This document shows, one piece after another, positions 17,744 through 26,974 of a stretch of 64,000 bases of DNA. A model generated the notes under the pieces. It was not told the origin of the DNA. It did no database searches and saw nothing but the letters and a program-made list of their open reading frames with translations. The stretch's first letter is position 1, and every line of letters begins with the position of its first letter. The stretch spans positions 1 through 64,000 of the forward strand of contig JADFSO010000010.1 of NCBI GenBank assembly GCA_022560735.1, read 5' to 3'. The stretch is from Pseudomonadota bacterium. GTDB taxonomy: Bacteria; Pseudomonadota; Gammaproteobacteria; Steroidobacterales; MnTg04. The position numbers were made by a program, and so were the translations under genes.

Positions 17744-18074
17744 TATTACAGCCTGCTGTTTCGGCAAATCGGGGCGAGCATCGGAAAATTTTCGTTAGCT
17801 TGCTTTTTTTGAAATCGACGGCATCGCTAATGCCACAAAAGCGACCCAGAATCAAGCGGGTATTGATCGGTGATCGACCAACCCTATCTCGTGGCTGGAC
17901 TATGGCCCACGACATTGGCTGACCGTAAAAAGCAGATGCAGCCAATGCGCGGGACCTTTTGTCGCATTTCAGAATGCGAACCTGTACTGAAGGGACCGTT
18001 CGCGGCAAAATGAACCGACCGTTCGGGGGCGCCGGATTCGTTACCTTGACAGTATCCTTCAGTATGTTATTGAT
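17744..18074. other. 331-base gap between TonB receptor and MFS genes, no gene seen
   Basis: An open frame crosses this gap but it is the opposite reading of neighbouring sequence and has no coding character. A short hairpin GGCAT-N5-ATGCC lies at 17820-17834 and a duplicated ACCGTTCG at about 17996 and 18017. No copy of the LacI palindrome was found here. Confidence 0.4.
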
Positions 18075-20353
18075 TCAAAAGTCATAGCCGATACTGAACT
18101 TCCACGATTGTCCCAATATTGGACGCCCGTTAGGGGAAGCCGGATTACGCGGGTCACCCTCGGTTATGCCATGGTTATCGCCTATGTTGTCCCCATGCAG
18201 CTGGAAGAAGATACCGGATTCTGACCTGAGCAAAACCCCAAGATCGACTTTTTCATAGCTGGGAAGATCAACCGTATTGGCCAGGTCACCGAAGCGATCG
18301 TCGACAAAGGTTATTGCACCGTACACGGTGCCGGTCATTTCGCCGATTTGGAAATCAAAACTCGGGGACACGCGGAACTGAAAATCCGGTTGTCGCAATA
18401 CCGTGTTGCCGACGTCGCTGGCAGTGGTAGACTTGGAGACCTCGGTGTCCTGGATGACACCGCTTAGAGTGATATCCAACATACCAAAGCTCGCGGTAGC
18501 GTCAATTTCAAGACCAAAAGCTTCGGTTTCAAACGCGGCAGCCGCAACTGCACCGCCAACCACACTTTCAAAAGAGTCATTCGTGTTATAGAACGCGGTG
18601 GCGAAGACATCAAAATATTCCGTACCGTACTTCAGACCGAATTCGAACTGATCGACTTCATTGACTTCCAGCTGGTTCTCACGAACGTTGTCGAAATGTG
18701 GCAACAAGTAGCCCTTGGAGTAGCGGCCAAAAAGACCGACGGTGTCGTTGACATCCCAGTTAACTCCGACCGTGTAAGCCGTCTGGTCATCATCCAGGCT
18801 GGTGTTCAGATCAATGGTGCCATCCGGAAAACCAGGTCCGGTATCGAGGACATAATCGATATCGAATGCTTCCTGGCGAATACCGAAATCGAGACGCACA
18901 GCGTCGTTCACCTGCCACGAATCAGCTATATAGAAGGCCGTCGTGCGGGCATCGCCTGCGGAGGCAATCCCAAACATAAAACCGGCATCGCCACCGGCGG
19001 CCGCTATGTCCGCCGGGGTAATGGCTGAATCGAGAAAATCCCCGTGCTTGGTATTATGCACCGGAATCGGATTGCCTATGGTCCAGAAATCGTCGGATGA
19101 GAAAGTCGATTGATAAATTCCGAAGGTCACATTGTGATTCCCTGCAAAATTCTTATTGACGCTCAAATCGTTGACGAAGGATCGTAGATCTTTCAACACC
19201 ACCCAGTGTCCATAAGTCTGGACAAAATCCCCGGCGCCCAAAGTTGCGCCACTCGCCGTGGTCACCGGACCGCCGATTACTGCGCTCAAAGCGGCTGCCG
19301 TCACGGCGGTGCCCGATGGCACAAAACCAAATGTATTGGCATCGCCAGTGGTCAAACCGACGTTGTCACGGAGAATCCAGCCGTCACCAAACTCGAACTC
19401 GATGTTGGCGCCGGTCACGCTACCATCCCAACCGCGGCCCTTGGCAAAGTCGAATATTTCGGTATCGCCATTGGCGCTGATTTGAATTTCACGTAAACGA
19501 GTTGCATTGCCCAATTGCGAAAAGTCGCCTTTATCGTGACCGCAATTCAGACAAAACGGTAGATACCATTGACCAAAATCATCCGTGACGCGCGTATACA
19601 CGTTGATTTCTCCGTGATCGAATTCTTTGGTCAGATTTATGGTGTACTGATGACCTTCTTCGGAAGTGAACTGGGCATCCCGTATACCCGGGGATGACTT
19701 GACGTAGCCGCCAATCATGTAATACAAATCCTCAGCGATCTGACCACTCAGTAGCCCGTCGAAGCGCTGGAGGTTAAAATCCGAGGCTGTATATTTGACC
19801 CGGCCTTTGGTTTCTTCCGAGCCCCGTTTCAAATTGAAGTTCACCGTAAGGCCAGGCTCGCCTTTCCCGAAGACAGCGCCAGGGCCGCCGCGCAAACCTT
19901 CCACAGTGGCGATGGTCTCATCCACCCGAAACATTGTCGACTGCTCGAAGAAAGACAAGGACTCTGTCCCATAGAGGGGCGTTCCGTTCAATGTCAGTGT
20001 GACGAAGGGAGCATCCCGCCACCCGGCAGGCCGCGGGCATCGATGTTTGCACCCGCAACGCCACCTGAACTCTCCACCCACACGCCGGGAATGGCCTTGA
20101 ACAGATCGGCCGTGCTCTTGGGAGAAAACTTCTCGATTTGCGCGGCATCGATGAGGGTGACTGCAAATGAGACATCTTGTTTGCTGATACCGGAGCCACC
20201 CGGTGTGCCGATGACGATGACTTCTTCAATTGCCCCAGCCTCATCGTCTTCATCCTGTGCTTGAACAGCACCGAGTGGAAGCAAGGTCAATACAGCGAGA
20301 ATTATCGAGAAGTTCTTTATTCCAAAGAAATGTCCAACGCTTTTCTTATCCAT
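18075..20353 (-). pseudogene. TonB-dependent receptor, split by a one-base frameshift
   Basis: An outer-membrane TonB receptor of about 760 residues is encoded in two frames. The first (20353 to 19994) has a signal peptide ending AVQAQ, the plug start IEEVIVIGTP and IPGVWVESSGGVAGANIDARGLPGGG, then leaves frame. The second resumes at DAPFVTLTLNGTPLYG and runs to a beta-barrel C-terminus ending in KFSIGYDF (aromatic last residue). The junction is at the CCC of 20015-20017: one extra G on the coding strand would restore GLPGGGDAPFV. Neighbours suggest trehalose or maltooligosaccharide uptake. It is either a recent mutation or a sequencing error. Confidence 0.85.
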
Positions 20354-20516
20354 TTTCTATCACCATTTGATTAGTTTCTTGCCCAAAAACCCCCCGACAG
20401 GCGTCCTTGTTGTAAAAAAACATCTTCATTGATGATGCGATCGCGCGCATGCTGAATTCAAAGGGTCCCACTGCTTTTTTTCGATTTTGATTTGTTGTAA
20501 TTTCGATCACCGTACG

Positions 20517-20542
20517 CTTTTATGAAATGCATTTCATAAAAG
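20517..20542. promoter_or_regulatory. 26-bp perfect palindrome, candidate LacI-family operator
   Basis: The core TATGAAATGCATTTCATA (20521-20538) is extended by CTTT/AAAG to a perfect 26-bp palindrome. It sits in the 468-base region between the divergent TonB receptor and LacI genes. LacI-family regulators bind such palindromes, so it is the likely autoregulatory and trehalose-locus operator. The rest of the region shows no gene. Confidence 0.7.
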
Positions 20543-20821
20543 TCCTATAATCGCAAGGCGCCATGGGCTTTTGAGCGGCGTGGTCAGCAACGCAAAAATC
20601 GTCCGCTATCTGATTTCAGCGTTGCTTGCATACTGCTAGCCGTATTAGGGTACGCGCTGGCTCGGACGATCACGCCAGGGCCAGGGAGACGTCCCGCCCG
20701 GGGATGGCCAGGATTTTGGCGTTGGCGTTCGGAAACGCTTTTCAGAGTCGAAGAATGGGCAATTTACCGATATTTGGGGGATTGGGTATATCCGTCCTGC
20801 CTCAAAAGGAAGAATGCAGGT

Positions 20822-21832
20822 ATGTCGGATAAAAACATAATAACGATGGAACAAATTGCGAAGCTCGCCAAGGTGTCAAAGCCGACGGTTTCCCGCGCCC
20901 TCAGCGACAGCCCGCTGGTCAATCCGGTTACCAAAAAGCATGTGCTCTCTGTTGCCCGGAAACATGGCTATGCGGTAAACCGCAACGCCCAGAAACTGCG
21001 GCACAAGAGAACCAATACGATTGCAGTGTCCCTGGACTTCCTGTCGCACAGAAAGAACCACATTTCAGACCCGTTTATTTTCGATCTGCTTGCCGGAGTT
21101 TCCGAAGCTCTGGGTGAGAGAAGCCAGGACCTGTTGTTATGTGCGCCAAACCACAATGATGCGGATGCCTTTCAGCAAATATTGTCATCGAGAGGCGCGG
21201 ATGGATTTATCGTGGTCGGGCAGGGCCACAGGGAAGAGATGTTGAACGAATTCTCCAGCACCGGAGCTCCGTTTGTCGTATGGGGCGCCAGCGCAGACAA
21301 CACGCCTTACTGCGTCGTTGGCAGCGATAACCTGTTGGGTGGTTTACTGGCCGGTCGTTATTTCCTGGAAAGGAATCGCCGGAATTTTTTGTTTGTCGGT
21401 GATACGACCTTCAGAGAATATTATTGGCGCCGTGCCGGTTTGCAAAAGGCTGCAGACGAAAGCCAGTCAGCCGTGACGATCGATGACCTGGTTCTGAGCG
21501 GTTTTTCTTATGAGTCGGCAGCCGATGCGGCAAACAGATACCTCAGGGAGAGCAAAAACCCACCGGACGCAATATTCGCGCTCAGCGACACGGTAGCCAT
21601 GGCCTTTATATGTGCCTGCAGAGATCATGGGCTGCACATCCCGAATGACGTGTCGGTGGTTGGTTATAATGACATCCCGTCTGCGGCTTATTTTTATCCG
21701 CCGATTACGACGATTCGACAAGACACCCACCAGGCGGGCAGGAGGCTGGTCGCAAAACTGATGCAAATGCTGGATGGCGAACGGCCGGAATCCGTGACCA
21801 TCAAGACCGAACTGATAGTCCGCGAGACCTGA
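20822..21832 (+). CDS. LacI-family transcriptional regulator
   Basis: This 336-residue regulator has an N-terminal helix-turn-helix MEQIAKLAKVSKPTVSRALSD with the hinge region NRNAQKLRHKRTNTIAV. A periplasmic-binding-protein-like effector domain follows (GADGFIVVGQG, VGSDNLLGGLLAGRYFLERNRR, PDAIFALSDTVAMAF, SVVGYNDIPSAAYFYPPITTI). It probably represses the divergent trehalose uptake and degradation genes until sugar binds. The start at 20822 fits GCAGGT and the family length; an in-frame start at 20774 is unlikely. Confidence 0.93.
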   Translation: MSDKNIITMEQIAKLAKVSKPTVSRALSDSPLVNPVTKKHVLSVARKHGYAVNRNAQKLRHKRTNTIAVSLDFLSHRKNHISDPFIFDLLAGVSEALGERSQDLLLCAPNHNDADAFQQILSSRGADGFIVVGQGHREEMLNEFSSTGAPFVVWGASADNTPYCVVGSDNLLGGLLAGRYFLERNRRNFLFVGDTTFREYYWRRAGLQKAADESQSAVTIDDLVLSGFSYESAADAANRYLRESKNPPDAIFALSDTVAMAFICACRDHGLHIPNDVSVVGYNDIPSAAYFYPPITTIRQDTHQAGRRLVAKLMQMLDGERPESVTIKTELIVRET

Positions 21833-21947
21833 CGCGACCAGCCAGCCGGGCACATAAAAAATCAGAAGGTCGGCCTTTTGAACAAATCCCCGCTGACCGC
21901 CTTCTTCGCCTGGAGTCGCTGGCGGAATCAACAACGGAGACCTGATC

Positions 21948-22427
21948 ATGGCAAATCAAACGGCTGAAATTGCGCAGTTAACGATGGAAACACAAATCGA
22001 TGCGCCGCCCGAACGGGTGTGGCAGGCACTCACAGAAAACATCGGCGGGTGGTGGCCGGTGGAGTTTTTTGCCGGTGGAGAAGAGGGCAAGCGCAACTAC
22101 ATTTGCGAAGCGCATCCTGGCGGGCGAATGTTCGAGCAGTGGGACGATGGTGGCGGTCTCCTCTGGGGCACGGTAATTTGCGCCGAGCCTAATGTACGTC
22201 TCCAGGTATTGGGGGTGACATTCCCGAACTGGGGAGGGCCATCCCTCGGCTACGTTAGCTGGGATCTGAGTGCAAACGACAATGGAACAACGCTGACTTT
22301 TAGCGAAAGCATGCTCGGACGAATTTCCGAGGCCAACATCGACGAGAAAAACAAAGGCTGGGCATTCCTGTGCAATTCGATGAAAGCGTATGTCGAGGGC
22401 GATCCACCACCCGCCTGGCAGGGCTAG
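21948..22427 (+). CDS. SRPBCC/AHSA1-family protein
   Basis: This 159-residue START-like fold protein has the opening METQIDAPPERVWQALTENIGGWWP, a family signature, and ends with a helix (NKGWAFLCNSMKAYVEG). AHSA1-like proteins bind hydrophobic ligands or chaperones; the specific role is unknown. GGAG lies before the ATG. Confidence 0.8.
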   Translation: MANQTAEIAQLTMETQIDAPPERVWQALTENIGGWWPVEFFAGGEEGKRNYICEAHPGGRMFEQWDDGGGLLWGTVICAEPNVRLQVLGVTFPNWGGPSLGYVSWDLSANDNGTTLTFSESMLGRISEANIDEKNKGWAFLCNSMKAYVEGDPPPAWQG

Positions 22428-22496
22428 CAAATTGCCCTATGGTAAGCCCGCCCGGCTGCTATACTTCTGGCACGACTACAAGCGCATGGGGAAGCC

Positions 22497-22811
22497 GTGA
22501 CAGCAAACGCCCAATTTTCAATCGGCGACCTGGTACATCACAAACTGTTTGATTACCGCGGGGTCATAGTCGATGTAGATTCGCACTTGATGCTGTCCGA
22601 TGAATGGTACGAAACTGTTGCGCGCTCACGACCACCGAAGGACCAGCCTTGGTACCGTGTGCTGGTGCACGACGCAATTCATGAGACCTATGTCGCTGAG
22701 CGCAACCTGGAAGCGGACAGCAGTGGCGAGCCGGTTCGTCATCCGTTAATCCAGACTTGCTTCAGCAGCTTCAGCGATGGGCACTATTTGACGGCTGGAC
22801 GAGTGAACTAA
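22497..22811 (+). CDS. hspQ: Heat shock protein HspQ
   Basis: This 104-residue protein matches the HspQ/YccV fold: FSIGDLVHHKLFDYRGVIVDVD, DQPWYRVLVHDAIHETYVAERNL and HPLIQTCFSSFSDGHYL. HspQ modulates Lon specificity and binds hemimethylated DNA in vitro. The start is GTG after GGGGAAGCC. Confidence 0.93.
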   Translation: MTANAQFSIGDLVHHKLFDYRGVIVDVDSHLMLSDEWYETVARSRPPKDQPWYRVLVHDAIHETYVAERNLEADSSGEPVRHPLIQTCFSSFSDGHYLTAGRVN

Positions 22812-22900
22812 TGGTTGAAAATGGTTGAAATCGATCGAACAAGGGCATATACGCAGTTTCTGCCGCCAGCTTTTACTCGCGCCACCCTGACAGGAGCGCA

Positions 22901-23191
22901 ATGGTGAACGATCTCGCAGATTTTCAGGCTGAAGCGATTGCCAGTGGATATACCCATGATTTCGCTTTTGACGGACGGTCGGCGTGCGCAGACATTAGAA
23001 GCGAGCTCAGGGTCGTGGAAAGCGTGACCTTCGATAGTGGAACGGATCCCGGTGATGACGTGACCATGTACCTGATTGAATCGGCAAGTGGGCTGAAGGG
23101 CTATCTGATACTCTCGGACAGCTTTCACACGGACCCGCGCAAGGCCGCATTTATTGATGCGTTACTGACCCCGCGGCGTGTCAGTGGTTGA
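22901..23191 (+). CDS. Hypothetical protein (96 aa)
   Basis: A small acidic protein starting MVNDLADFQAEAIASGYTHDF, with an internal RVVESVTFDSGTDPGDDVTMYLI and YLILSDSF. AGGAG before the ATG supports translation. I do not recognise the family with certainty. Its end overlaps the convergent 6-phosphogluconolactonase gene by 30 bases. Confidence 0.65.
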   Translation: MVNDLADFQAEAIASGYTHDFAFDGRSACADIRSELRVVESVTFDSGTDPGDDVTMYLIESASGLKGYLILSDSFHTDPRKAAFIDALLTPRRVSG

Positions 23192-23893
23192 TGCCCAATA
23201 AACACTAAGCGGCGTGATTTGCTGTTGCAGCACAAAACGAACGGGCATTTCTTCGACATCGCCGCCAGCGACTGCGCGCTGGTATACGGCGCGTTTGCCG
23301 GGGCCAAAAAATAGCAGGACAATCTCCCTGGCATCGAGCAGCAACGCCGGCGTCAGGCTCAGTCGTGCCGCCTCGAGATGGGCTGGTCGTTGCAAGACGC
23401 AACAGTCCGCGCTGTTCAGAGCGTCGGCAATATCCGGCGAATCCGGAAACAACGATGCGGTATGCCCGTCATCGCCCATGCCGAGCACCACGATATCCAA
23501 TGGTCTGGCGAGCCCGGCGAGTTGCGCGTTGAGGTTCGCGAGCTGCAGGTCATCGGGATTCTCTGCTCCTGCAAGCGACAACAGTCTTGCCGCCGCTGCT
23601 TCTTCCCGCATGAGTTCATGGCGTAGCATGCCCTCGTTACTGTCCTCGTGATCCAGCGGCACGAGACGTTCGTCACTTGGCACGACCGTTACCTTTTGCC
23701 AGGGTAGTTTGTGTCGCCGCAAGGCCCGAAATGTTGCCAGCGGCGAGGTGCCGCCGCTGACTATCAGTGCAGCCTCACCCCGTTTTGCCACTGCCGATGC
23801 AAGCCGTCCGGCGATATGTTCGGCCAGCGCAAAGGATGCTGCCTCGATGGAATCGAAGACTTTGAATTCTGGCGAGTAGCGTTCATTGCTCAT
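23162..23893 (-). CDS. pgl: 6-phosphogluconolactonase
   Basis: This 243-residue enzyme of the DevB/Pgl family has AALIVSGGTSPLATFRAL, VVPSDERLVPLDHEDSNEGML and VVLGMGDDGHTASLFPDSP. It hydrolyses 6-phosphogluconolactone in the pentose phosphate or Entner-Doudoroff pathway. The ATG at 23893 follows AGGAGGGAG, an unusually strong site; a longer frame upstream is rejected. Confidence 0.93.
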   Translation of the reverse strand: MSNERYSPEFKVFDSIEAASFALAEHIAGRLASAVAKRGEAALIVSGGTSPLATFRALRRHKLPWQKVTVVPSDERLVPLDHEDSNEGMLRHELMREEAAAARLLSLAGAENPDDLQLANLNAQLAGLARPLDIVVLGMGDDGHTASLFPDSPDIADALNSADCCVLQRPAHLEAARLSLTPALLLDAREIVLLFFGPGKRAVYQRAVAGGDVEEMPVRFVLQQQITPLSVYWASTTDTPRGQ

Positions 23894-24145
23894 GTAACTC
23901 CCTCCTGGCCTTAATAATAGCCCGGGGTGACTCGCCAGACCGGGGGCAATCCACTGTAGCAAAGATAAAGCGCCGGCTATCGGCGGATTAATTCACCGGC
24001 GCAGAAGACCTCCTGCGTGATGATACGGCGAGCGAGTAAAAATGTAGCCACAGGCAATATTTTGGTACCGTGTCAAGCGTAGCGCTGGTGTGCAATACGT
24101 ATAGCCTATGGCGCGGCCCAATCCGTATATTTGTCCTACTATTAG

Positions 24146-24165
24146 GGAAACGAACAGTAGTTTCC
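24146..24165. promoter_or_regulatory. Inverted repeat in the leader of the respiratory island
   Basis: GGAAAC-N8-GTTTCC sits 19 bases before the GTG of the first gene of the island. A competing pairing CTACT/AGTAG overlaps it (24136-24160). It could be an operator or an RNA hairpin; the 290-base gap holds no gene. Confidence 0.3.
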
Positions 24166-24183
24166 ATTCCTAAGGTGACATCC

Positions 24184-26520
24184 GTGATCGGTCGAATTCT
24201 TGTTGCGCTCCTTTTTCTGGGCCTGGCTGAACCTGCGTTGGCCAGTTTCGATACGGTGTCGCTGGCTTTGGCAAATGAGAAGGGCTGCCAGTCCTGCCAC
24301 GAGGGTATCGAAAAGTTCTCGGACGGCCCGATGATGCTTGCGATTCAGGCGATGGCAATACCTTATAATGACCCGGGCGGTTGCGTCGTTTGTCACGGCG
24401 GTAAACCTGGCGCCACCAGCAAGGAGGATGCCCACAGCGGTGCGCCGGAAATGCTCGCGGCGTCCGGTGGTCCGCCCATATTTTATCCGGATCCGGGCAG
24501 CGTCTGGATCGCCGACAAAACCTGTGGCCGGTGCCACCAGGGTTATCCGGAGCGCCTCATCAAATCGCTGATGAACACCGAAGCCGGCAAGTTGCAGGGC
24601 AACCTGTGGTCGTGGGGGTTGCAGCCTGATCACAAAGTGACGCTCGGTAACTACGACCTCAAGGACGAGGATGGACCGAGACCGAGCGTTGGAACGGACG
24701 CCTACAAGGACTACATGGTCGCGTTTGCATCGGCACACCCGGACCAGATGCCGACCGAGCTCACGCAGGTACCGGATGTCGATGTCGACCAGATACCTGA
24801 GCATCCGAATCTCGCCGGTATTACCTATTCACGGCAACAGTGCCAGCGCTGCCACGTCGGGGTTACCGGACGCGAGGCGCGCGGCGATTATCGCGGCACC
24901 GGTTGCTCGGCTTGTCACGTTCCCTACGGCAATGAAGGCCGCTACGAGGGCAACGATCCCACCATCAACAAGGATCAGCCAGGACATTTGCTGACCCATC
25001 GGCTGCAGGCAACGCGCAAGTCGAAGGTTGTAGTCGGCGATCTGAGCTATTCGGGAATCCCGTCGGAGACCTGTAATTCCTGCCATAACCGGGGCAAGCG
25101 CATCGGTGTCAGCTACCAGGGCCTGATGGAATTCCCCTATGGCAGTCCTTACGACGCGGCGGGCAACAAGCAACCCAAGCTGCATACCAAGAATTACCTT
25201 TTCATCAAGGACGACCTGCACCATCAGCAGCAAAGCCGGCCCGGTAATCCCGAAGGCGGCATGTTATGCCAGGATTGCCACACATCCATCGATATGCATG
25301 GTGACGGCAATATTTTTGGCACGACCTTGGCGCAGGTGGAGATCGAATGCAGCGACTGCCACGGCACGCCGAACCAGTATCCATGGGAGTTGCCGCTCGG
25401 TTATGGCGAAGAGTTTCAACAAAACCTGAGTGCCGAACCCAGGGGGCTGTCCCAGGCGCCGCCCGCGACATTCGCATTCGCTACGGCGTATCCGCCCAGG
25501 GACGGTTACCTGCTGACCACCCGCGGCAACCCGTTTGGCAACGTCGTCAAGGATGGCAAAAAGGTCGTGCTGCATTCGGCATCCGGACTCGATTTCGAGG
25601 TACCGGTACTGAAACAGATCAAAGACGACGACAGTTGGCGTGACCTCAACGCCAAGGTCGCCATGTCGGACGTTGCCGGCCACATGGAGAGCATGGAATG
25701 TTATGCCTGTCACGCGGACTGGGTGCCACAGTGTTATGGGTGTCATATTACAGTCGACTATTCCAAAGGAAAAACTGATATCGACTGGATCAACAACGCG
25801 AACTCGCGTCAGGAAAACGGCCTGACCGCCGACGCCGCGCTTGGCACCAACGGCTTGACCGGGCCGGGCAAGGTCTTCGAGACTCGATCCTATCTGCGCT
25901 GGGAGACGCCGATTCTCGGTATCAATGGCGAAGGCCGGGTCACCCCGATGATGCCTGGCTGCCAGGTCATCACGACGGTCATAGACAAAGACGGCAACAC
26001 GGTTGCCAAGAATGTTATTTGGCCCACGCCGGAAGGACCGGGTCTGGATCATGCGGCAGTGCAGCCACATACCGCGGGGCGCCTGGCTCGCGATTGCGAG
26101 AGTTGCCATGCCAATCCGAAGACCCTGGGTTATGGCATCGAAGACGGCCGCTTCCTCAAAGGCTATGAACAAGGTTTTGTCATCGATCTGGAAACGGCGA
26201 CCGGCGAGATCATTCCCGCTGGCGCACGGGTTCAGTCACCGCCGGTTCCCGGCCTGACTCACGATCTTTCGCAAATCGTCACGCGCGACAACAAGCAACT
26301 CGTCAGCGTCGGTTCTCATTGGGAACTCACCGGGCCGCTGCCCGCCGATATGCGCGCCAAAATGGAACGCACGGGGCTTTGTATGGGCTGTCATCAAAAC
26401 ATGCTGGATGAAGACCTCTGGAACAAGGTTTCCACCCCCGGCTGGCTCGGCAACGAGGAGCACCGCAACACGATGAACAAATTTCTGCACACAGCGGCGG
26501 AATCGCAGCCAGGCGATTGA
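24184..26520 (+). CDS. Secreted 12-haem c-type cytochrome
   Basis: This 778-residue multihaem cytochrome has 12 CXXCH motifs (CQSCH, CVVCH, CGRCH, CQRCH, CSACH, CNSCH, CQDCH, CSDCH, CYACH, CYGCH, CESCH, CMGCH). The GTG start at 24184 follows TAAGG and gives a clean signal peptide MIGRILVALLFLGLAEPALA; an upstream frame from 24070 lacks one. There is no lipobox, so it is periplasmic or surface-released. It heads the island and is followed by a Rap1a/Tai-like protein and a porin, the pairing seen in porin-cytochrome electron conduits. Exact family is not recognised. Confidence 0.85.
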   Translation: MIGRILVALLFLGLAEPALASFDTVSLALANEKGCQSCHEGIEKFSDGPMMLAIQAMAIPYNDPGGCVVCHGGKPGATSKEDAHSGAPEMLAASGGPPIFYPDPGSVWIADKTCGRCHQGYPERLIKSLMNTEAGKLQGNLWSWGLQPDHKVTLGNYDLKDEDGPRPSVGTDAYKDYMVAFASAHPDQMPTELTQVPDVDVDQIPEHPNLAGITYSRQQCQRCHVGVTGREARGDYRGTGCSACHVPYGNEGRYEGNDPTINKDQPGHLLTHRLQATRKSKVVVGDLSYSGIPSETCNSCHNRGKRIGVSYQGLMEFPYGSPYDAAGNKQPKLHTKNYLFIKDDLHHQQQSRPGNPEGGMLCQDCHTSIDMHGDGNIFGTTLAQVEIECSDCHGTPNQYPWELPLGYGEEFQQNLSAEPRGLSQAPPATFAFATAYPPRDGYLLTTRGNPFGNVVKDGKKVVLHSASGLDFEVPVLKQIKDDDSWRDLNAKVAMSDVAGHMESMECYACHADWVPQCYGCHITVDYSKGKTDIDWINNANSRQENGLTADAALGTNGLTGPGKVFETRSYLRWETPILGINGEGRVTPMMPGCQVITTVIDKDGNTVAKNVIWPTPEGPGLDHAAVQPHTAGRLARDCESCHANPKTLGYGIEDGRFLKGYEQGFVIDLETATGEIIPAGARVQSPPVPGLTHDLSQIVTRDNKQLVSVGSHWELTGPLPADMRAKMERTGLCMGCHQNMLDEDLWNKVSTPGWLGNEEHRNTMNKFLHTAAESQPGD

Positions 26521-26533
26521 GGAGCAGGCAACG

Positions 26534-26911
26534 ATGCAAATCACCAACATTTCTTTAGCTGTAGCATTGCTCGCCGTCGCGGCGTTGCTTTCGCCGCAAC
26601 CCGTGTACTCCCAGCTCTCGGATTACACCGTGGCGCAGCTCCTTGAACCGTGCATGGAAGGTGACAACGACTCGCGTTGGGGGGCTGCCGCGGAAATGGA
26701 ATGTGAGCAATACATTTTGGGTTTTACCGACGCCTATGAGCTGACCAATGCACGCAAGCAAGACAATGTCTGTCTGCCGCCGGAAGGCAATCGTGCCGAT
26801 GAAATACGCTGGGTTTTCATGAAATGGGCGCACGACAACTACGAGCAGAGAGACATGCCCGCTGCGCTTGGCTTGCTGGAGGCAATAAAAAGCAAGTTTG
26901 CGTGCGAGTAA
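26534..26911 (+). CDS. Small secreted Rap1a/Tai-like protein
   Basis: This 125-residue protein has a signal peptide ending PQPVYSQ and a mature part with paired cysteines: AQLLEPCMEG, ECEQYILGFTDAYEL, NVCLPPEGN, and a final KSKFACE. This is the Rap1a/Tai domain pattern (disulfide-bonded helices; immunity proteins and other periplasmic proteins). Here it lies 13 bases after the 12-haem cytochrome, so a role in cytochrome assembly or as an accessory subunit is more likely than immunity. Confidence 0.6.
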   Translation: MQITNISLAVALLAVAALLSPQPVYSQLSDYTVAQLLEPCMEGDNDSRWGAAAEMECEQYILGFTDAYELTNARKQDNVCLPPEGNRADEIRWVFMKWAHDNYEQRDMPAALGLLEAIKSKFACE

Positions 26912-26974
26912 GGTCGCCAGCGTGTTGTGGCGGTGCTAAGTACTCAGGCACAGGGAATCAGGGAGCAACATAGT

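Noticed and set aside
17292..18008. Minus-strand open frame across the gap upstream of the MFS gene
   Set aside because: Its second half is an alternative frame of the MFS gene, and the first half has no hydrophobic or domain pattern.
19994..20081. Programmed frameshift in the TonB receptor
   Set aside because: No slippery heptamer or stimulatory structure is evident; only a three-base run is at the junction.
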